This document shows, piece by piece, positions 47,278 through 57,371 of a stretch of 64,000 nt of DNA. Under the pieces are notes generated by a model. That model ran no database searches, was not told the origin of the DNA, and saw only the letters and a list, made by a program, of their open reading frames with translations. Source of the stretch: Pseudomonas psychrophila (lineage in GTDB: Bacteria > Pseudomonadota > Gammaproteobacteria > Pseudomonadales > Pseudomonadaceae). The stretch covers positions 62,001-126,000 of the forward strand of contig NZ_JYKZ01000012.1 of NCBI RefSeq assembly GCF_001043005.1. Direction: 5' to 3'. Numbering within the stretch: the stretch's first letter is position 1; every line of letters begins with the position of its first letter. The translations under genes were made by a program, and so were the position numbers.

Positions 47278-48498
47278 CTATTTCTTAGCAAGAAAGTTAA
47301 AAGCCTTCGAAAACTTTAAGACCCCTTGGTCAAGCGATAAGTGTTTACGATAAAAATCATGCCCTTTTTGAGACATCAGTGCGAGTTCTTCAGCGCTGGA
47401 ATTCAACAGTAATTCAACACCTGAGACGAGAGAATCTACATTCTCGGACTCAACCACTACGCCACAACCACTCTGTTTTACAAGTTCGGCAGCATCACCA
47501 TCAACAGCCATCAATAATGGCCTGCCAACTGCCATATAAGCCTGCGTTTTAGAAGGAATAGTGATTTTGAATAAGGGGTCTTTTTTAAGGTGCACCAAAA
47601 GGGCATCGGCAGCTTTCAGATAGCCTCCGACTTCCGCCATCGGAACAGCAGGTAAGAAAGTAACGTTTGTGAGTGACTTCTCGATAGCGATTCTTTTTAG
47701 AGCATCAACTTCAATCCCCCCACCAAGAAATATGAATTCAACAGGCCTGCTACGCGATTGCAAGGTATACGCCGCATCCAAGACGGCATCCAGTGCTTGA
47801 GCTTTGCCCATATTTCCAGCAAAGAGGATACGAAATCTGGCGTTATCAGAGAAACAAATAGGGGTTTCTGCACTGGCGGTGATTTGCTCTTCGGCGCACC
47901 AATTATAAATAACTTCAATCTTATCTTCTGGCACCCCCCGCTCAATCAAGACCTTTTTAAAGCCAGGCGAAAGCACCACTAGCTTATCAACATGCCTATA
48001 CACCCAATCACAAACTTTAGACACAACACCTAGTAGTTTGTCATTAGAGAACATACCGGTTGCTTTGAGTGTGTCCGGCCACATATCCTGAATATCGTAC
48101 AGTACAGGTACACGACGAAAAAAACGGATAATCGAGGCTGCTATACCCACCGTCAGGGGTGGATGGTACGCATAAATAACATCTGGACGTTTCGCGAAGA
48201 ACACACCATAAAAAAGACTGGCTGCAGCAAAGCTCACATAATTGAAAACTCGACCAATGCCGCTTTGTCCATGGCTAGGGTACAAAGGAAGCCGAGTTAT
48301 TTTAACGCCATCAATGAATTCTCTTTGAAACAACTTCAGCTTAAATCCTGGATAGATTTTGCCACCAGGATAATTAGGAAATCCCGTTACCACCTCGACT
48401 TCAAATCCTTGCTTGACCAACGCCCTTGCAAAAACAAGTCCTTTGAATGTGGGTTCGGGATCAAACCATTGAGTCAACAGTAAAACACGGACTCCCAT
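47278..48498 (-). CDS. wbuB: Glycosyltransferase family 4, WbuB-like (probable L-FucNAc transferase)
   Basis: A 406-residue GT-B enzyme. QWFDPEPTFKGLVFARALVKQ, YDIQDMWPDTLKATG and VIYNWCAEE are typical of WbuB, the L-FucNAc transferase linked to fnlABC in enteric O antigens. It follows fnlC by 4 bases here, which supports the same job: adding L-FucNAc as second sugar. GAGGT precedes the ATG. Confidence 0.85.
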   Translation of the reverse strand: MGVRVLLLTQWFDPEPTFKGLVFARALVKQGFEVEVVTGFPNYPGGKIYPGFKLKLFQREFIDGVKITRLPLYPSHGQSGIGRVFNYVSFAAASLFYGVFFAKRPDVIYAYHPPLTVGIAASIIRFFRRVPVLYDIQDMWPDTLKATGMFSNDKLLGVVSKVCDWVYRHVDKLVVLSPGFKKVLIERGVPEDKIEVIYNWCAEEQITASAETPICFSDNARFRILFAGNMGKAQALDAVLDAAYTLQSRSRPVEFIFLGGGIEVDALKRIAIEKSLTNVTFLPAVPMAEVGGYLKAADALLVHLKKDPLFKITIPSKTQAYMAVGRPLLMAVDGDAAELVKQSGCGVVVESENVDSLVSGVELLLNSSAEELALMSQKGHDFYRKHLSLDQGVLKFSKAFNFLAKK

Positions 48499-48502
48499 TT
48501 AT

Positions 48503-49633
48503 TTAATACCTCTTCCAGACCACACGCATGACATAGTCGCGATAGCTGTGAATGATACGAACAATTTTTTCGGCGACATTTGGCATGCTGTAATCTTCTA
48601 CCAGTCTAAACGACCGCGCTGCGCCACGTTGCTGGGTGCGCAGCAACTCCAATGCTTGCATAACCCGCTCAACCTCCAAGCCCACCATCATCACCGCAGC
48701 CTCCTCCATTCCTTCTGGCCGCTCATGAGCTTCACGCAAGTTGAGCGCCGGAAAATTGAGAATTGACGATTCTTCATTAATCGTGCCGCTATCGGACAAA
48801 GCCGCTTTAGAATCAAGTTGCAGTTTGTTGTAGTCTTTGAAGCCCAACGGTTTAAGCAGACGCACATTATTGTGAAATGTGACGCCCATGGCATCTACGC
48901 GTTTTTGAGTCCGAGGATGAGTAGAGACAATCACCGGATAATCATAATGCTCGGCTACTGTGTTCAAAACATCAACGAGCTTCAAAAAATTCTTATCAGA
49001 ATCGATATTTTCTTCACGGTGCGCACTGACAACAAAAAACTTGCCTGCCTCAAGACCTAATCGCTCAAGTACATCAGAGGCCTCAATACCTGGACGATAG
49101 TAATTCAGCACCTCAAACATTGGACTGCCAGTCTTTATTACCATATCTGGCGACAGGCCTTCACGGAGCAAATAGTCACGCGCAATCGTGCTGTAAGTCA
49201 GGTTGATATCAGCGGTGTGATCGACTATACGTCGATTAATTTCTTCAGGGACACGCATATCAAAGCAACGATTACCCGCCTCCATATGGAACGTAGGAAT
49301 CTTACGACGCTTTGCTGGAATAACAGCCATACAGCTATTAGTATCGCCCAAAACCAGAAGTGCTTCGGGCTCAACTTCAGCCAGTACACGGTCAACGGCA
49401 ATGATGACATTACCGATGGTTTCGGCACCGGTGCTACCTGCTGCGTTTAAAAAATAATCAGGCTTACGGATGCCGAGGTCATCAAAAAAAATCTGATTAA
49501 GTTCATAGTCGTAGTTTTGACCTGTATGAACCAGTATATGTTCACAGCTAACGTCCAATGCAGCCATCACTCTGGACAGGCGTATGATCTCAGGACGCGT
49601 ACCGACAACAGTAACTACTTTCAATTTTTTCAT
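48503..49633 (-). CDS. fnlC: UDP-N-acetyl sugar 2-epimerase (UDP-L-FucNAc synthesis, third enzyme)
   Basis: A 376-residue WecB-type epimerase: VVGTRPEIIRLSRV, HTGQNYDYELNQIFF, GDTNSCMA and HMEAGNRCFD. In the fnl/wbj set (WbjD) it inverts C2 of UDP-2-acetamido-2,6-dideoxy-L-talose to give UDP-L-FucNAc. Its three-gene context fixes the substrate. Confidence 0.93.
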   Translation of the reverse strand: MKKLKVVTVVGTRPEIIRLSRVMAALDVSCEHILVHTGQNYDYELNQIFFDDLGIRKPDYFLNAAGSTGAETIGNVIIAVDRVLAEVEPEALLVLGDTNSCMAVIPAKRRKIPTFHMEAGNRCFDMRVPEEINRRIVDHTADINLTYSTIARDYLLREGLSPDMVIKTGSPMFEVLNYYRPGIEASDVLERLGLEAGKFFVVSAHREENIDSDKNFLKLVDVLNTVAEHYDYPVIVSTHPRTQKRVDAMGVTFHNNVRLLKPLGFKDYNKLQLDSKAALSDSGTINEESSILNFPALNLREAHERPEGMEEAAVMMVGLEVERVMQALELLRTQQRGAARSFRLVEDYSMPNVAEKIVRIIHSYRDYVMRVVWKRY

Positions 49634-49656
49634 GACAAACTCTGATTAAAATATAT

Positions 49657-50775
49657 TTAGGCTTTGATACCAACAGGCATTGTGTAAGTATCCGGGTGTT
49701 GACGATCGAATATTTCATTCGCCCAAAGCATGACCATCATTTCATCACTGCCAATATTGGTGACATCGTGAGTCCAGCCAGGAACAGTTTCAACAATCTC
49801 TGGTTTCTCACCGGAAGTGAACAATTCGTAGAATTCACCTGATACAACATGACGAAAGCGAAAACAGGCTTCGCCCTTGATAACCAAAAACTTTTCAGTT
49901 TTTGAGTGATGGTAATGTCCACCTCGCGTGATACCTGGGTGAGCCGTAAAATAAGAAAATTGACCCGCGTCACGCGTTTTTAGCATCTCCACAAATACAC
50001 CACGAGCATCTCCATATTTAGGAACCTCGTAGGTAAATTGCTCAGGAGGTAAATAGCTTAGGTACGTCGAATAAAGTGCTCGTGTCAGCCCTGACCCTAC
50101 TGCCTCCGTGATCAAACTATGGCGGCTATCACGAAATGCAACGAGCTGATCAGCCAACTGCCCAACCGTTATCGAATATGCAGGTTCAACTGCGACAAAA
50201 GGAGTGCCATGATTTACTCCCTCCATAACGGCAATGAAATGAGCAATGACATCGTCAATGTAGACTAGATTAATAACTGCATCAGGGTTGTTAATCTGAA
50301 TTGGTAGATTGCGCGAAATATTGTGGCAAAAAGTGGCTACTGCCGAGTTGTAATTAGGCCGAGCCCATTTACCGAACACATTTGGCAAACGAAATAGATG
50401 TACCGGTATATTTTGTTTGTCAGAGAAATCCATGAGCGCATTTTCAGCTGCTAACTTACTGATGCCGTAGTCATTCTCGAGTTCTGCTTGGCTTGAAGAC
50501 GTATAGAGAACGGGTATCTTCCGTCCGCTTGCAACTATTCCATCACACACGGCCTGTGTAAGATCCACATTGCCGGATTTATAATCATTGGGGTTTTCGG
50601 GTCGATTAACGCCTGCAAGGTGAAACACGAAGTCCGCTTGCAAAAGCATCTCCTTCAACGAGAACAAGTTGTCCTCCCGGGAGAAGCGTAAAACCTCTAT
50701 ATCCTTGCGTTCGCACAGCTGAACGTACAAATTTTGTGCAATAAATCCATTAGCCCCTGTGATAAGAACTTTCAT
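49657..50775 (-). CDS. fnlB: Bifunctional sugar 4-reductase with cupin tail (UDP-L-FucNAc synthesis, second enzyme)
   Basis: A 372-residue protein. N-terminal Rossmann domain MKVLITGANGFIAQNLY with an SDR core, then from about residue 250 a cupin-like domain (GGHYHHSKTEKFLVIKGEA). This fusion is typical of WbjC/FnlB, which reduces the keto intermediate. Lies between fnlA and fnlC. Confidence 0.92.
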   Translation of the reverse strand: MKVLITGANGFIAQNLYVQLCERKDIEVLRFSREDNLFSLKEMLLQADFVFHLAGVNRPENPNDYKSGNVDLTQAVCDGIVASGRKIPVLYTSSSQAELENDYGISKLAAENALMDFSDKQNIPVHLFRLPNVFGKWARPNYNSAVATFCHNISRNLPIQINNPDAVINLVYIDDVIAHFIAVMEGVNHGTPFVAVEPAYSITVGQLADQLVAFRDSRHSLITEAVGSGLTRALYSTYLSYLPPEQFTYEVPKYGDARGVFVEMLKTRDAGQFSYFTAHPGITRGGHYHHSKTEKFLVIKGEACFRFRHVVSGEFYELFTSGEKPEIVETVPGWTHDVTNIGSDEMMVMLWANEIFDRQHPDTYTMPVGIKA

Positions 50776-50778
50776 AGC

Positions 50779-51819
50779 TTACTCCTCGGGCGCGACGTGT
50801 TCGCCACGTTGGATAGCCTGCATAAATGATAGCTTTAAAAGCAACCGCTGCATGCCATCGACATCAAGCCGTTCGGTATTATGAGAGTTGTAATCTTCCA
50901 TTCTGGATATTTTTTCTTCGCCCTGCTCAACATATTTACTATAGTTCAGGTCCCGCAAATCCGGCGGCACCCGGAAGTACTGACCGCGGTCTTCAGCGCA
51001 CGCCATTTCTTCTCGACTAAGAAGCGCTTCAAATAATTTTTCACCATGGCGAGTACCAATGACCTGGATAGGATGCTCTGGCATGCCCATCATAGTAATC
51101 AACGCGCGCGCCAAGGTTTCGACAGTGGCTGCCGGTGCCTTCTGAACAAACAAGTCACCGTTATTACCGTGTTCAAATGCGTACAAAACAAGATCAACCG
51201 CATCCGCCAAAGTCATCATGAAACGGGTCATATTCGGATCAGTAATCGACAGTGGTTTTCCCGCTCGTATTTGTTCAATAAAGAGGGGAATCACTGAGCC
51301 CCGGGAAGCCATGACATTACCGTATCGAGTTCCACAAATGACCGTTTTGCTTTCATCGACATTTCTCGATTTAGCAACCATCACTTTTTCCATCATGGCC
51401 TTGGATATACCCATGGCGTTAATGGGATACACCGCTTTATCAGTGCTAAGACAAACCACACGCTTAACTTCATTTTGAATGGCAGCTTCAAGCACATTAT
51501 CAGTGCCTATGACGTTGGTCTTGACCGCCTCCATGGGATGAAATTCACAAGAAGGTACTTGCTTCAGTGCCGCCGCATGGAAGATATAATCAACACCTCG
51601 GGTAGCATTCAACACACTTTGATAGTCGCGAACATCGCCAATATAAAATTTTAACTTGGCGTTATTGTAATGCTTGCGCATGTCATCTTGTTTTTTTTCA
51701 TCACGGCTGAAAATTCTTATTTCAGCAATACCACTGTCTAAAAAACGTTTGAGAACAGCGTTACCGAATGACCCAGTGCCGCCACTGATTAATAATTTTT
51801 TTCCTGAAAAATTTTTCAC
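50779..51819 (-). CDS. fnlA: UDP-GlcNAc 4,6-dehydratase, inverting (UDP-L-FucNAc synthesis, first enzyme)
   Basis: A 346-residue soluble SDR: LLISGGTGSFGNAVLKR, FSRDEKKQDDMR, YIFHAAALKQVPSCEFHP and the Met-containing active-site variant NAMGISKAMMEK. This is the WbjB/FnlA pattern. GTG start. First of the fnlA-B-C block; upstream is a 160-base AT-rich gap. Confidence 0.93.
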   Translation of the reverse strand: MKNFSGKKLLISGGTGSFGNAVLKRFLDSGIAEIRIFSRDEKKQDDMRKHYNNAKLKFYIGDVRDYQSVLNATRGVDYIFHAAALKQVPSCEFHPMEAVKTNVIGTDNVLEAAIQNEVKRVVCLSTDKAVYPINAMGISKAMMEKVMVAKSRNVDESKTVICGTRYGNVMASRGSVIPLFIEQIRAGKPLSITDPNMTRFMMTLADAVDLVLYAFEHGNNGDLFVQKAPAATVETLARALITMMGMPEHPIQVIGTRHGEKLFEALLSREEMACAEDRGQYFRVPPDLRDLNYSKYVEQGEEKISRMEDYNSHNTERLDVDGMQRLLLKLSFMQAIQRGEHVAPEE

Positions 51820-51979
51820 AGCCTATCTTCCTAAAGGGATGCACTATTTTGAAACCATGCACTGCTTGTACGCAGTTATTGCGCTCAACTGATTCGCCCT
51901 GACACAGAGACAGGAACAATAAATTCAAAATAAGCATGATTTGAGTTTGATTTGAAAAGTATAGCGCCTTACCGGTATA

Positions 51980-52945
51980 TTAAGTAATACTTGCAAAGCC
52001 GTCCCCGAAATACACAACATTGCTTACAAACAAGAGACCCTTATAAAAAAAGTACAAACCTGTTATAACAATACCTACATTAATTCCACGATTAACCTGA
52101 AGAGCATAAAATACAAAAATGAAATAACTAAAAATAACAATACGCTCCTCACCTATCAAATACGCACACAAGACCAATGGTAACGAAGCCAGCAAGGCTT
52201 CAAGTTTTTTGTCACCGGCATAGCATACGGTTAACAGCGTAAAGAAAAGAGGCTTCAATATTGCCCCGCCCCCTCCCCAAAGATCATAATAGACAAGAAA
52301 CTTGGATAAGATATGCTCTCTCAATACGAACAACATTCCAAGCATCAACATTATCAAAAACATCAACGACACGAACCCGTAACCGATACGACCTTGAGAA
52401 AACTCGCTTAAGACCGTATTGAACCTCCTAACTTGGGCAGACAAGAGAATTATTAAAACTTGCACGTGTGACATAACTGAAACTGCTAAAAATAAAATCT
52501 TCCAAAGGCCGGAGGCACTATACGCAATCAAAAAAAACAACAACGACAACTTAAGTCGTTCCGCAGAAAAAGCAAGAACAATGAGGTAAAAATTAAAATA
52601 CACCATGGGAAACAAAACACGACTCACGTCATGCCTTAGTAGCCATGAAAAAATTTGCTGAAATAGAACGAAATTCAACAATGAAAACAGTACATCTTTC
52701 TGTAGGACTGCCGAAAAAAGATAAGTCAACAAGAAATAACCTGCTTCACTTGTCCCCAGGGTCTTTTTATAGAAAACGAAACCCTCCACAAAGGACATAT
52801 CAGAAACACCACTATAAAACTTCCTATAGAATTCCTGATCACCTGATGTAAAAAAAGGAAACATAAAAAGACTAAAAATTAAAACAGGTAAAGCCCAAGC
52901 AGCAGCCAAAGTTCCATGTGAAAAATATTTCATAGCACCACACAT
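51980..52945 (-). CDS. wzy: Multi-pass membrane protein, probable O-antigen polymerase (Wzy, EpsG-like)
   Basis: A 321-residue very hydrophobic protein with about 9-10 membrane segments. FTSGDQEFYRKFYSG after the first helix and AFSAERLKLSLLFFLIAYS resemble EpsG/Wzy polymerases. Wzy proteins are poorly conserved, so the call rests on topology and on being the only polymerase candidate in the locus. AT-rich. ATG 52933 is an alternative start. Confidence 0.7.
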   Translation of the reverse strand: MCGAMKYFSHGTLAAAWALPVLIFSLFMFPFFTSGDQEFYRKFYSGVSDMSFVEGFVFYKKTLGTSEAGYFLLTYLFSAVLQKDVLFSLLNFVLFQQIFSWLLRHDVSRVLFPMVYFNFYLIVLAFSAERLKLSLLFFLIAYSASGLWKILFLAVSVMSHVQVLIILLSAQVRRFNTVLSEFSQGRIGYGFVSLMFLIMLMLGMLFVLREHILSKFLVYYDLWGGGGAILKPLFFTLLTVCYAGDKKLEALLASLPLVLCAYLIGEERIVIFSYFIFVFYALQVNRGINVGIVITGLYFFYKGLLFVSNVVYFGDGFASIT

Positions 52946-52992
52946 TACTGCTTATGATTATTAAACAAGCTGCAACCTTCTACTCTTTATGG

Positions 52993-54258
52993 TTATTTCA
53001 ACGTCCCTTGCTCTCTACGTGTTGAAAACGTCTTATCATCGAAAAATGAATGTTTAATCGCACATATTAGAAAAGAAAATAACCCGACACTATTCACATA
53101 GCGCTGATCTTTAAATAATTTTAAATTCATATTTGAATTTTCTAGTGCAATAAACCCATCAACAGTTTGTTCGATACTAAAAGAAGTCGACTTGACTTTA
53201 CATGCCATCGCTGCCGTTTCCCAACTTTCAGCACTAAGCATTAGCTGAATCAAAACATCCTTGATCGATCGAGTTATTTGGTTGGTGTCAAATTCATTAT
53301 ATGAAAGCCCCTTAATATCACTCAACAACCCATAGGTTATTGGTTGATCGGTCGACTCAATGCCAATGATCGCAGGTACACCCAAGGCAGCAGCCTCTAG
53401 AATAGCTGTACCGCTACCAACAAATGCCAATGCACCGTCTAGAACCCTCGGAATATCTTCGTATGCAATGCTTCCTTTAAACTGAACAGCAGACTCCAAC
53501 TTTAAGTAGGACACCAGCTTTCGTAATTCAGGTTCATATTCACCCGTACCGTATATCTCGTATACTAAATCCGGACGGATCTTGCTCAGCTGAGGCAACA
53601 AAGAAATAATATGCCGGTTATATGATTTGAATGCATATAAATTCCCAATTGACACTAAACGGTTAGAATCAGCCTTTCCTAATAACTTAACCTCTGCCCT
53701 TGGCATCTCTATGCCTATAGGAACAATGGTAGATTTTGAATAGTCATTGTCGAAAAACTTTTCATATGAAGAGCGATTTTTCTCGTTAAAAAAAACTATA
53801 CTCTCTGGCGGAAGTAGCCCAAACAGCATTTTTGCATTTTTTGCAAAATAATATGGAACGCCATCAAACATGACTTCATTCTGATGGTAGATACCGAAAG
53901 ATATTTTAAACTCAACGTTTAGAGCATCCAAACATCGCTTAACAAAAAGCAAACCGAAAACACCCATAACGTGCACATGCCCATTATAGATATTTACGAG
54001 ATTTAAAATTTTCGAAAAATTCAGAGGAGCAAAAATACCCAGTGGAGAGTACATTAACGGCACGTAGACTTTATGTACAATATCTTTTAGGTAGTAAACG
54101 TCTGCGTACTGAGCAATACTTTTCTGTAGCCCATCATTCACTTTATCCATCAGAACTAAAACGCCAATCCTCCTATTTCTTTTTTTAAATTCCCTTGCCA
54201 CTCTCAAAATAAAAGTTGTGCCACCGTTAAGTTCTAAAACATTAGCTACTAGAAGCAT
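52993..54258 (-). CDS. Glycosyltransferase, GT4-like
   Basis: A 421-residue protein. LNGGTTFILRVAREFKKRN, then in the C-terminal half VSIGNLYAFKSYNRHI, VQFKGSIAYEDIPRVLDGALAF and GTAILEAAALGVPAI, the retaining GT4 donor site (EAAALGVP). The donor sugar is unknown; by elimination it may add the dTDP-derived amino sugar. It overlaps wzx by 17 bases. Confidence 0.8.
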   Translation of the reverse strand: MLLVANVLELNGGTTFILRVAREFKKRNRRIGVLVLMDKVNDGLQKSIAQYADVYYLKDIVHKVYVPLMYSPLGIFAPLNFSKILNLVNIYNGHVHVMGVFGLLFVKRCLDALNVEFKISFGIYHQNEVMFDGVPYYFAKNAKMLFGLLPPESIVFFNEKNRSSYEKFFDNDYSKSTIVPIGIEMPRAEVKLLGKADSNRLVSIGNLYAFKSYNRHIISLLPQLSKIRPDLVYEIYGTGEYEPELRKLVSYLKLESAVQFKGSIAYEDIPRVLDGALAFVGSGTAILEAAALGVPAIIGIESTDQPITYGLLSDIKGLSYNEFDTNQITRSIKDVLIQLMLSAESWETAAMACKVKSTSFSIEQTVDGFIALENSNMNLKLFKDQRYVNSVGLFSFLICAIKHSFFDDKTFSTRREQGTLK

Positions 54259-55525
54259 TGACTTTCCTAGGCAAGGGTGAACCCTTCAGATAAATACCAA
54301 AGCACACTGTAGAGAGCGCAAAATAAATAATATATGAAACGGCATAAGCAATCATAACCGCCCTAATATCCCCATAGAGGTGCAACATCAGCATTGAAAG
54401 CAACAAGAACAAACCATTCTGCACGAGTTCGGCCGCAATATAAATTTTTGTCGCTGCCTTGGCAACAGCCACAAAACCGATTACGTAGGATGAAACTCTA
54501 AACAGATCACCGAGCAATTGAAAAATCACAACATCACCCAGCGAATTGAAACTATCTGCCAGGATGAGAGGAATTAGAAAGTTACGCCCCATATAGAATA
54601 CAGCTGCACCAACACTGAACAACATCGCCATCAAAATTAAATACTTGAGCGTAATACGACCAATAGTTTTCCTATCATCAAGCCGCGAGATAGTCGGTAC
54701 AAAATAGTACGCTAGAAAAACCGTAAAGAAGCCAAGATAAGCGCCTGAAAGTTTAATAGCGCCTTGCCAGATCCCCGCTGAGGTATACCCCGCCGAATCG
54801 ATTAAAACATGCCTTATAATCATTTCCACCACAGGGAAAGTTAAGGCACTTGTCAACATCATCACCGTAAAGGCTGATAGACGTGTAAACTCGATTAATT
54901 TGAGTTTTCGTATTTTCACTTTTCCGAAAAAAGCTGACCTGCAATAAAAATAAAAAGCCGGCCCAAAGGTAATTACATACATAACGAGAACTGAAAGTAT
55001 CGCACCAACTAAACCAAACTGAACCACAAGACTCCATATGATAGGAACAGCCAGGGCACTCCCTATAATTTGTATCTTAGAATAGACCTCTGTTTGCATC
55101 AGCCCATTACTAACGCCAATAACCAAATTTACAAAAGCAAACAAAGGTTGAATACATGCCAGTGCAATAATGACCCAATACATACCGGGGTCATTGAAAA
55201 CTACTACAGCTAAGGATTGGGAGAAAATTACGCCAAGACAAAGAAAAACACCACAAAAAACTGCGGAGTAGGTTGTCGCGGTAGACAAGAACCGCAAAAG
55301 TTGTTTCGGACAGGATGCATATTCTGCCACATACTTAATAACTGCGTTGGTAATCCCTCCTCCAGCGACCATATAAACCATGGTCGACATGCTCATAAAT
55401 TGGCCCAACTGCCCCATGCCATCTGCGCCAAGATAGAAAGCTATTATTTTAATCAGCACTAATCCCATGACGATTCGGGACAAGTGAGCACAGCTTGTTA
55501 AAATGGCACCATTCAATACCTTCAT
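54242..55525 (-). CDS. wzx: O-antigen flippase Wzx
   Basis: A 427-residue polytopic protein with about 12 helices. The N-terminus MKVLNGAILTSCAHLSRIVMG and the motif FYLGADGMGQLGQF are typical of Wzx/WzxE-like flippases. It moves the undecaprenyl-linked repeat unit to the periplasmic face. Beside wecE-like gene, as in the enteric ECA locus where wzxE follows wecE. Confidence 0.88.
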   Translation of the reverse strand: MKVLNGAILTSCAHLSRIVMGLVLIKIIAFYLGADGMGQLGQFMSMSTMVYMVAGGGITNAVIKYVAEYASCPKQLLRFLSTATTYSAVFCGVFLCLGVIFSQSLAVVVFNDPGMYWVIIALACIQPLFAFVNLVIGVSNGLMQTEVYSKIQIIGSALAVPIIWSLVVQFGLVGAILSVLVMYVITFGPAFYFYCRSAFFGKVKIRKLKLIEFTRLSAFTVMMLTSALTFPVVEMIIRHVLIDSAGYTSAGIWQGAIKLSGAYLGFFTVFLAYYFVPTISRLDDRKTIGRITLKYLILMAMLFSVGAAVFYMGRNFLIPLILADSFNSLGDVVIFQLLGDLFRVSSYVIGFVAVAKAATKIYIAAELVQNGLFLLLSMLMLHLYGDIRAVMIAYAVSYIIYFALSTVCFGIYLKGSPLPRKVNASSS

Positions 55526-55531
55526 GGGCGT

Positions 55532-56662
55532 TTAGATTTCAGCTAGCACAGTTGCAGCAGCACGAATTACCTGATTACGCTCTTCTGGCAACATACCACC
55601 CCACATCGGGAGCCTGACCAGCTTTTCACTTTCAGAGGTCGTGAACTTATCAACCCCTGACAAGGCAGCACACCGTTTACCACAAGGCGAAGAGTGCAGA
55701 GGTACATAGTGAAAAACCGTCATTACATTACGAGCTTTCATCCCCTCGATGAATTTCGTTCTTGCGCCTAGGTTCTTTAACTTTATGTAAAACATATGTG
55801 CATTATGTACACAGCTTTCCGGAACACTAGGTAGCTCTACCTTATCAATAAATCCCGCAAAGGCCTCATAGTATATTTTCCACGTCCGCAGCCTGTCTTC
55901 ATTGACTTCTGTTGCGCATAATAGCTGCCCATACAGATACGCCGCTTGTAATTCAGAGGGCAAGTAACTACTTCCAATATCGACCCATGTATACTTATCG
56001 ACCATCCCCCTCCAAAACTGCCCCCTATTCGTACCTTTTTCCCGTATTATTTCGGCCCTATTTACTAGCGATGTATCATTAATAATGAGCAAGCCACCCT
56101 CCCCTCCACTTGTATAATTTTTAGTTTCGTGAAAGCTGTAGGTTCCCAAGTGACCAATGGTTCCAAGTGGTTTCCCCTTATAGGTCGACATCATCCCCTG
56201 TGCCGCATCTTCAATTACATAAAGCCCATGACGAGTTGCGATAGCCATTATCGCGTCCATCTCACACCCAACACCTGCATAATGAACTGGAACAATAGCT
56301 CTGGTTTTATCTGTGACGGCCGCTTCAATCAAGGTTTCATCTATATTCATAGTATCTGGCCTGACATCGACGAATATGACCTTAGCACCACGCATAATAA
56401 ACGCATTCGCCGTACTGACGAATGTATAACTTGGCATAATGACTTCGTCGCCAGGTTGAATATTAATAAGAATGGCAGCCATTTCCAGAGCGTGAGTGCA
56501 CGAAGGCGTCAAGAGCGCTTTCGCGCAGCCCAGATGCTCTTCGAACCATCGATGGCAAAGTTGACCAAATTCGCCATCGCCAGACATTTTAGCGCTACGC
56601 ATAGCGGCAGTAACGTATTTATCTTCATTACCAGTATAAAGAGGTCTATTAAACGGGATCAT
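55532..56662 (-). CDS. wecE: dTDP-4-amino-4,6-dideoxygalactose transaminase (WecE/RffA type)
   Basis: A 376-residue PLP aminotransferase very close to E. coli WecE: MIPFNRPLYTG, LLTPSCTHALEMAA, the long PDTMNIDETLIEAAVTDKTR, and PLP Lys in FHETKNYTSGGEGG. It makes dTDP-Fuc4N from the keto product of RmlB. No RmlB is in the window, so the substrate must come from elsewhere on the genome. Overlaps the acyltransferase by 14 bases. Confidence 0.92.
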   Translation of the reverse strand: MIPFNRPLYTGNEDKYVTAAMRSAKMSGDGEFGQLCHRWFEEHLGCAKALLTPSCTHALEMAAILINIQPGDEVIMPSYTFVSTANAFIMRGAKVIFVDVRPDTMNIDETLIEAAVTDKTRAIVPVHYAGVGCEMDAIMAIATRHGLYVIEDAAQGMMSTYKGKPLGTIGHLGTYSFHETKNYTSGGEGGLLIINDTSLVNRAEIIREKGTNRGQFWRGMVDKYTWVDIGSSYLPSELQAAYLYGQLLCATEVNEDRLRTWKIYYEAFAGFIDKVELPSVPESCVHNAHMFYIKLKNLGARTKFIEGMKARNVMTVFHYVPLHSSPCGKRCAALSGVDKFTTSESEKLVRLPMWGGMLPEERNQVIRAAATVLAEI

Positions 56663-57221
56663 TATTTTGCTCTTTTAGAAATTCAACTTCTAACAATAAA
56701 AGATCTTTTTTTCGCTCTTTTATTCGCTTGGCCGGCACACCTGTATATATCCCCCATACGTCAGTGCTCTTGGTGACTAATGCCATGGCACCTACAGAAC
56801 ACCCTTCTGCAATGGTAACGCCAGGAAGGATAGTTGAACCCGCACCAACTATCACATGACGCTGCAACAAAACAGCTGAGAACTTCTCATTTTTATATTT
56901 CTTGGGGATTAAAGAATTAGTTAACGTTTCGCCTGTATAATCATCTGACTGAGAGAATATTTTCACACCATAGGCCAAGGTGCAGAAATCCTCAAAAATA
57001 ATGCCTGCCACCCCACCCGCGACCAAACACATAGGGGTGATGTGATTATACTTTCCAATTTTAACCTTTCCAGAAATCACACAAAAATCATCAATCCGGG
57101 AAAAATCACCGATTTCAATCTCGCAAGCATTATAGATACTTGCCTTATCACTGATTTTTACGCCCTGCCCTAGACTTTTGAATCCAGATGAGTGGAGTTG
57201 CTCTTCCGTCAGGTATGACAT
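56649..57221 (-). CDS. Hexapeptide-repeat acyltransferase
   Basis: A 190-residue left-handed beta-helix protein. Imperfect hexapeptides (KISDKASIYNACEIEIGDFS, IGKYNHI) and the C-terminal VIVGAGSTILPGVTIAEGCSVGAMALV are clear. Coupled to the wecE-like gene, it probably N-acylates dTDP-Fuc4N; it is not related to WecD, so it is a substitute enzyme. The acyl group is unknown. Confidence 0.85.
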   Translation of the reverse strand: MSYLTEEQLHSSGFKSLGQGVKISDKASIYNACEIEIGDFSRIDDFCVISGKVKIGKYNHITPMCLVAGGVAGIIFEDFCTLAYGVKIFSQSDDYTGETLTNSLIPKKYKNEKFSAVLLQRHVIVGAGSTILPGVTIAEGCSVGAMALVTKSTDVWGIYTGVPAKRIKERKKDLLLLEVEFLKEQNNDPV

Positions 57222-57371
57222 TCATTCACCCTATGTGCCAAGAGAACCTTGGAGGCTACCGCTCGATAACTGTGCTCAGATTCAAACAGGTGCGATATTA
57301 TACCTTACAAGCACTCATTATCATTCACCTACAAGCACAGCCACACAATCAATCATCGCAATGATCTTATT

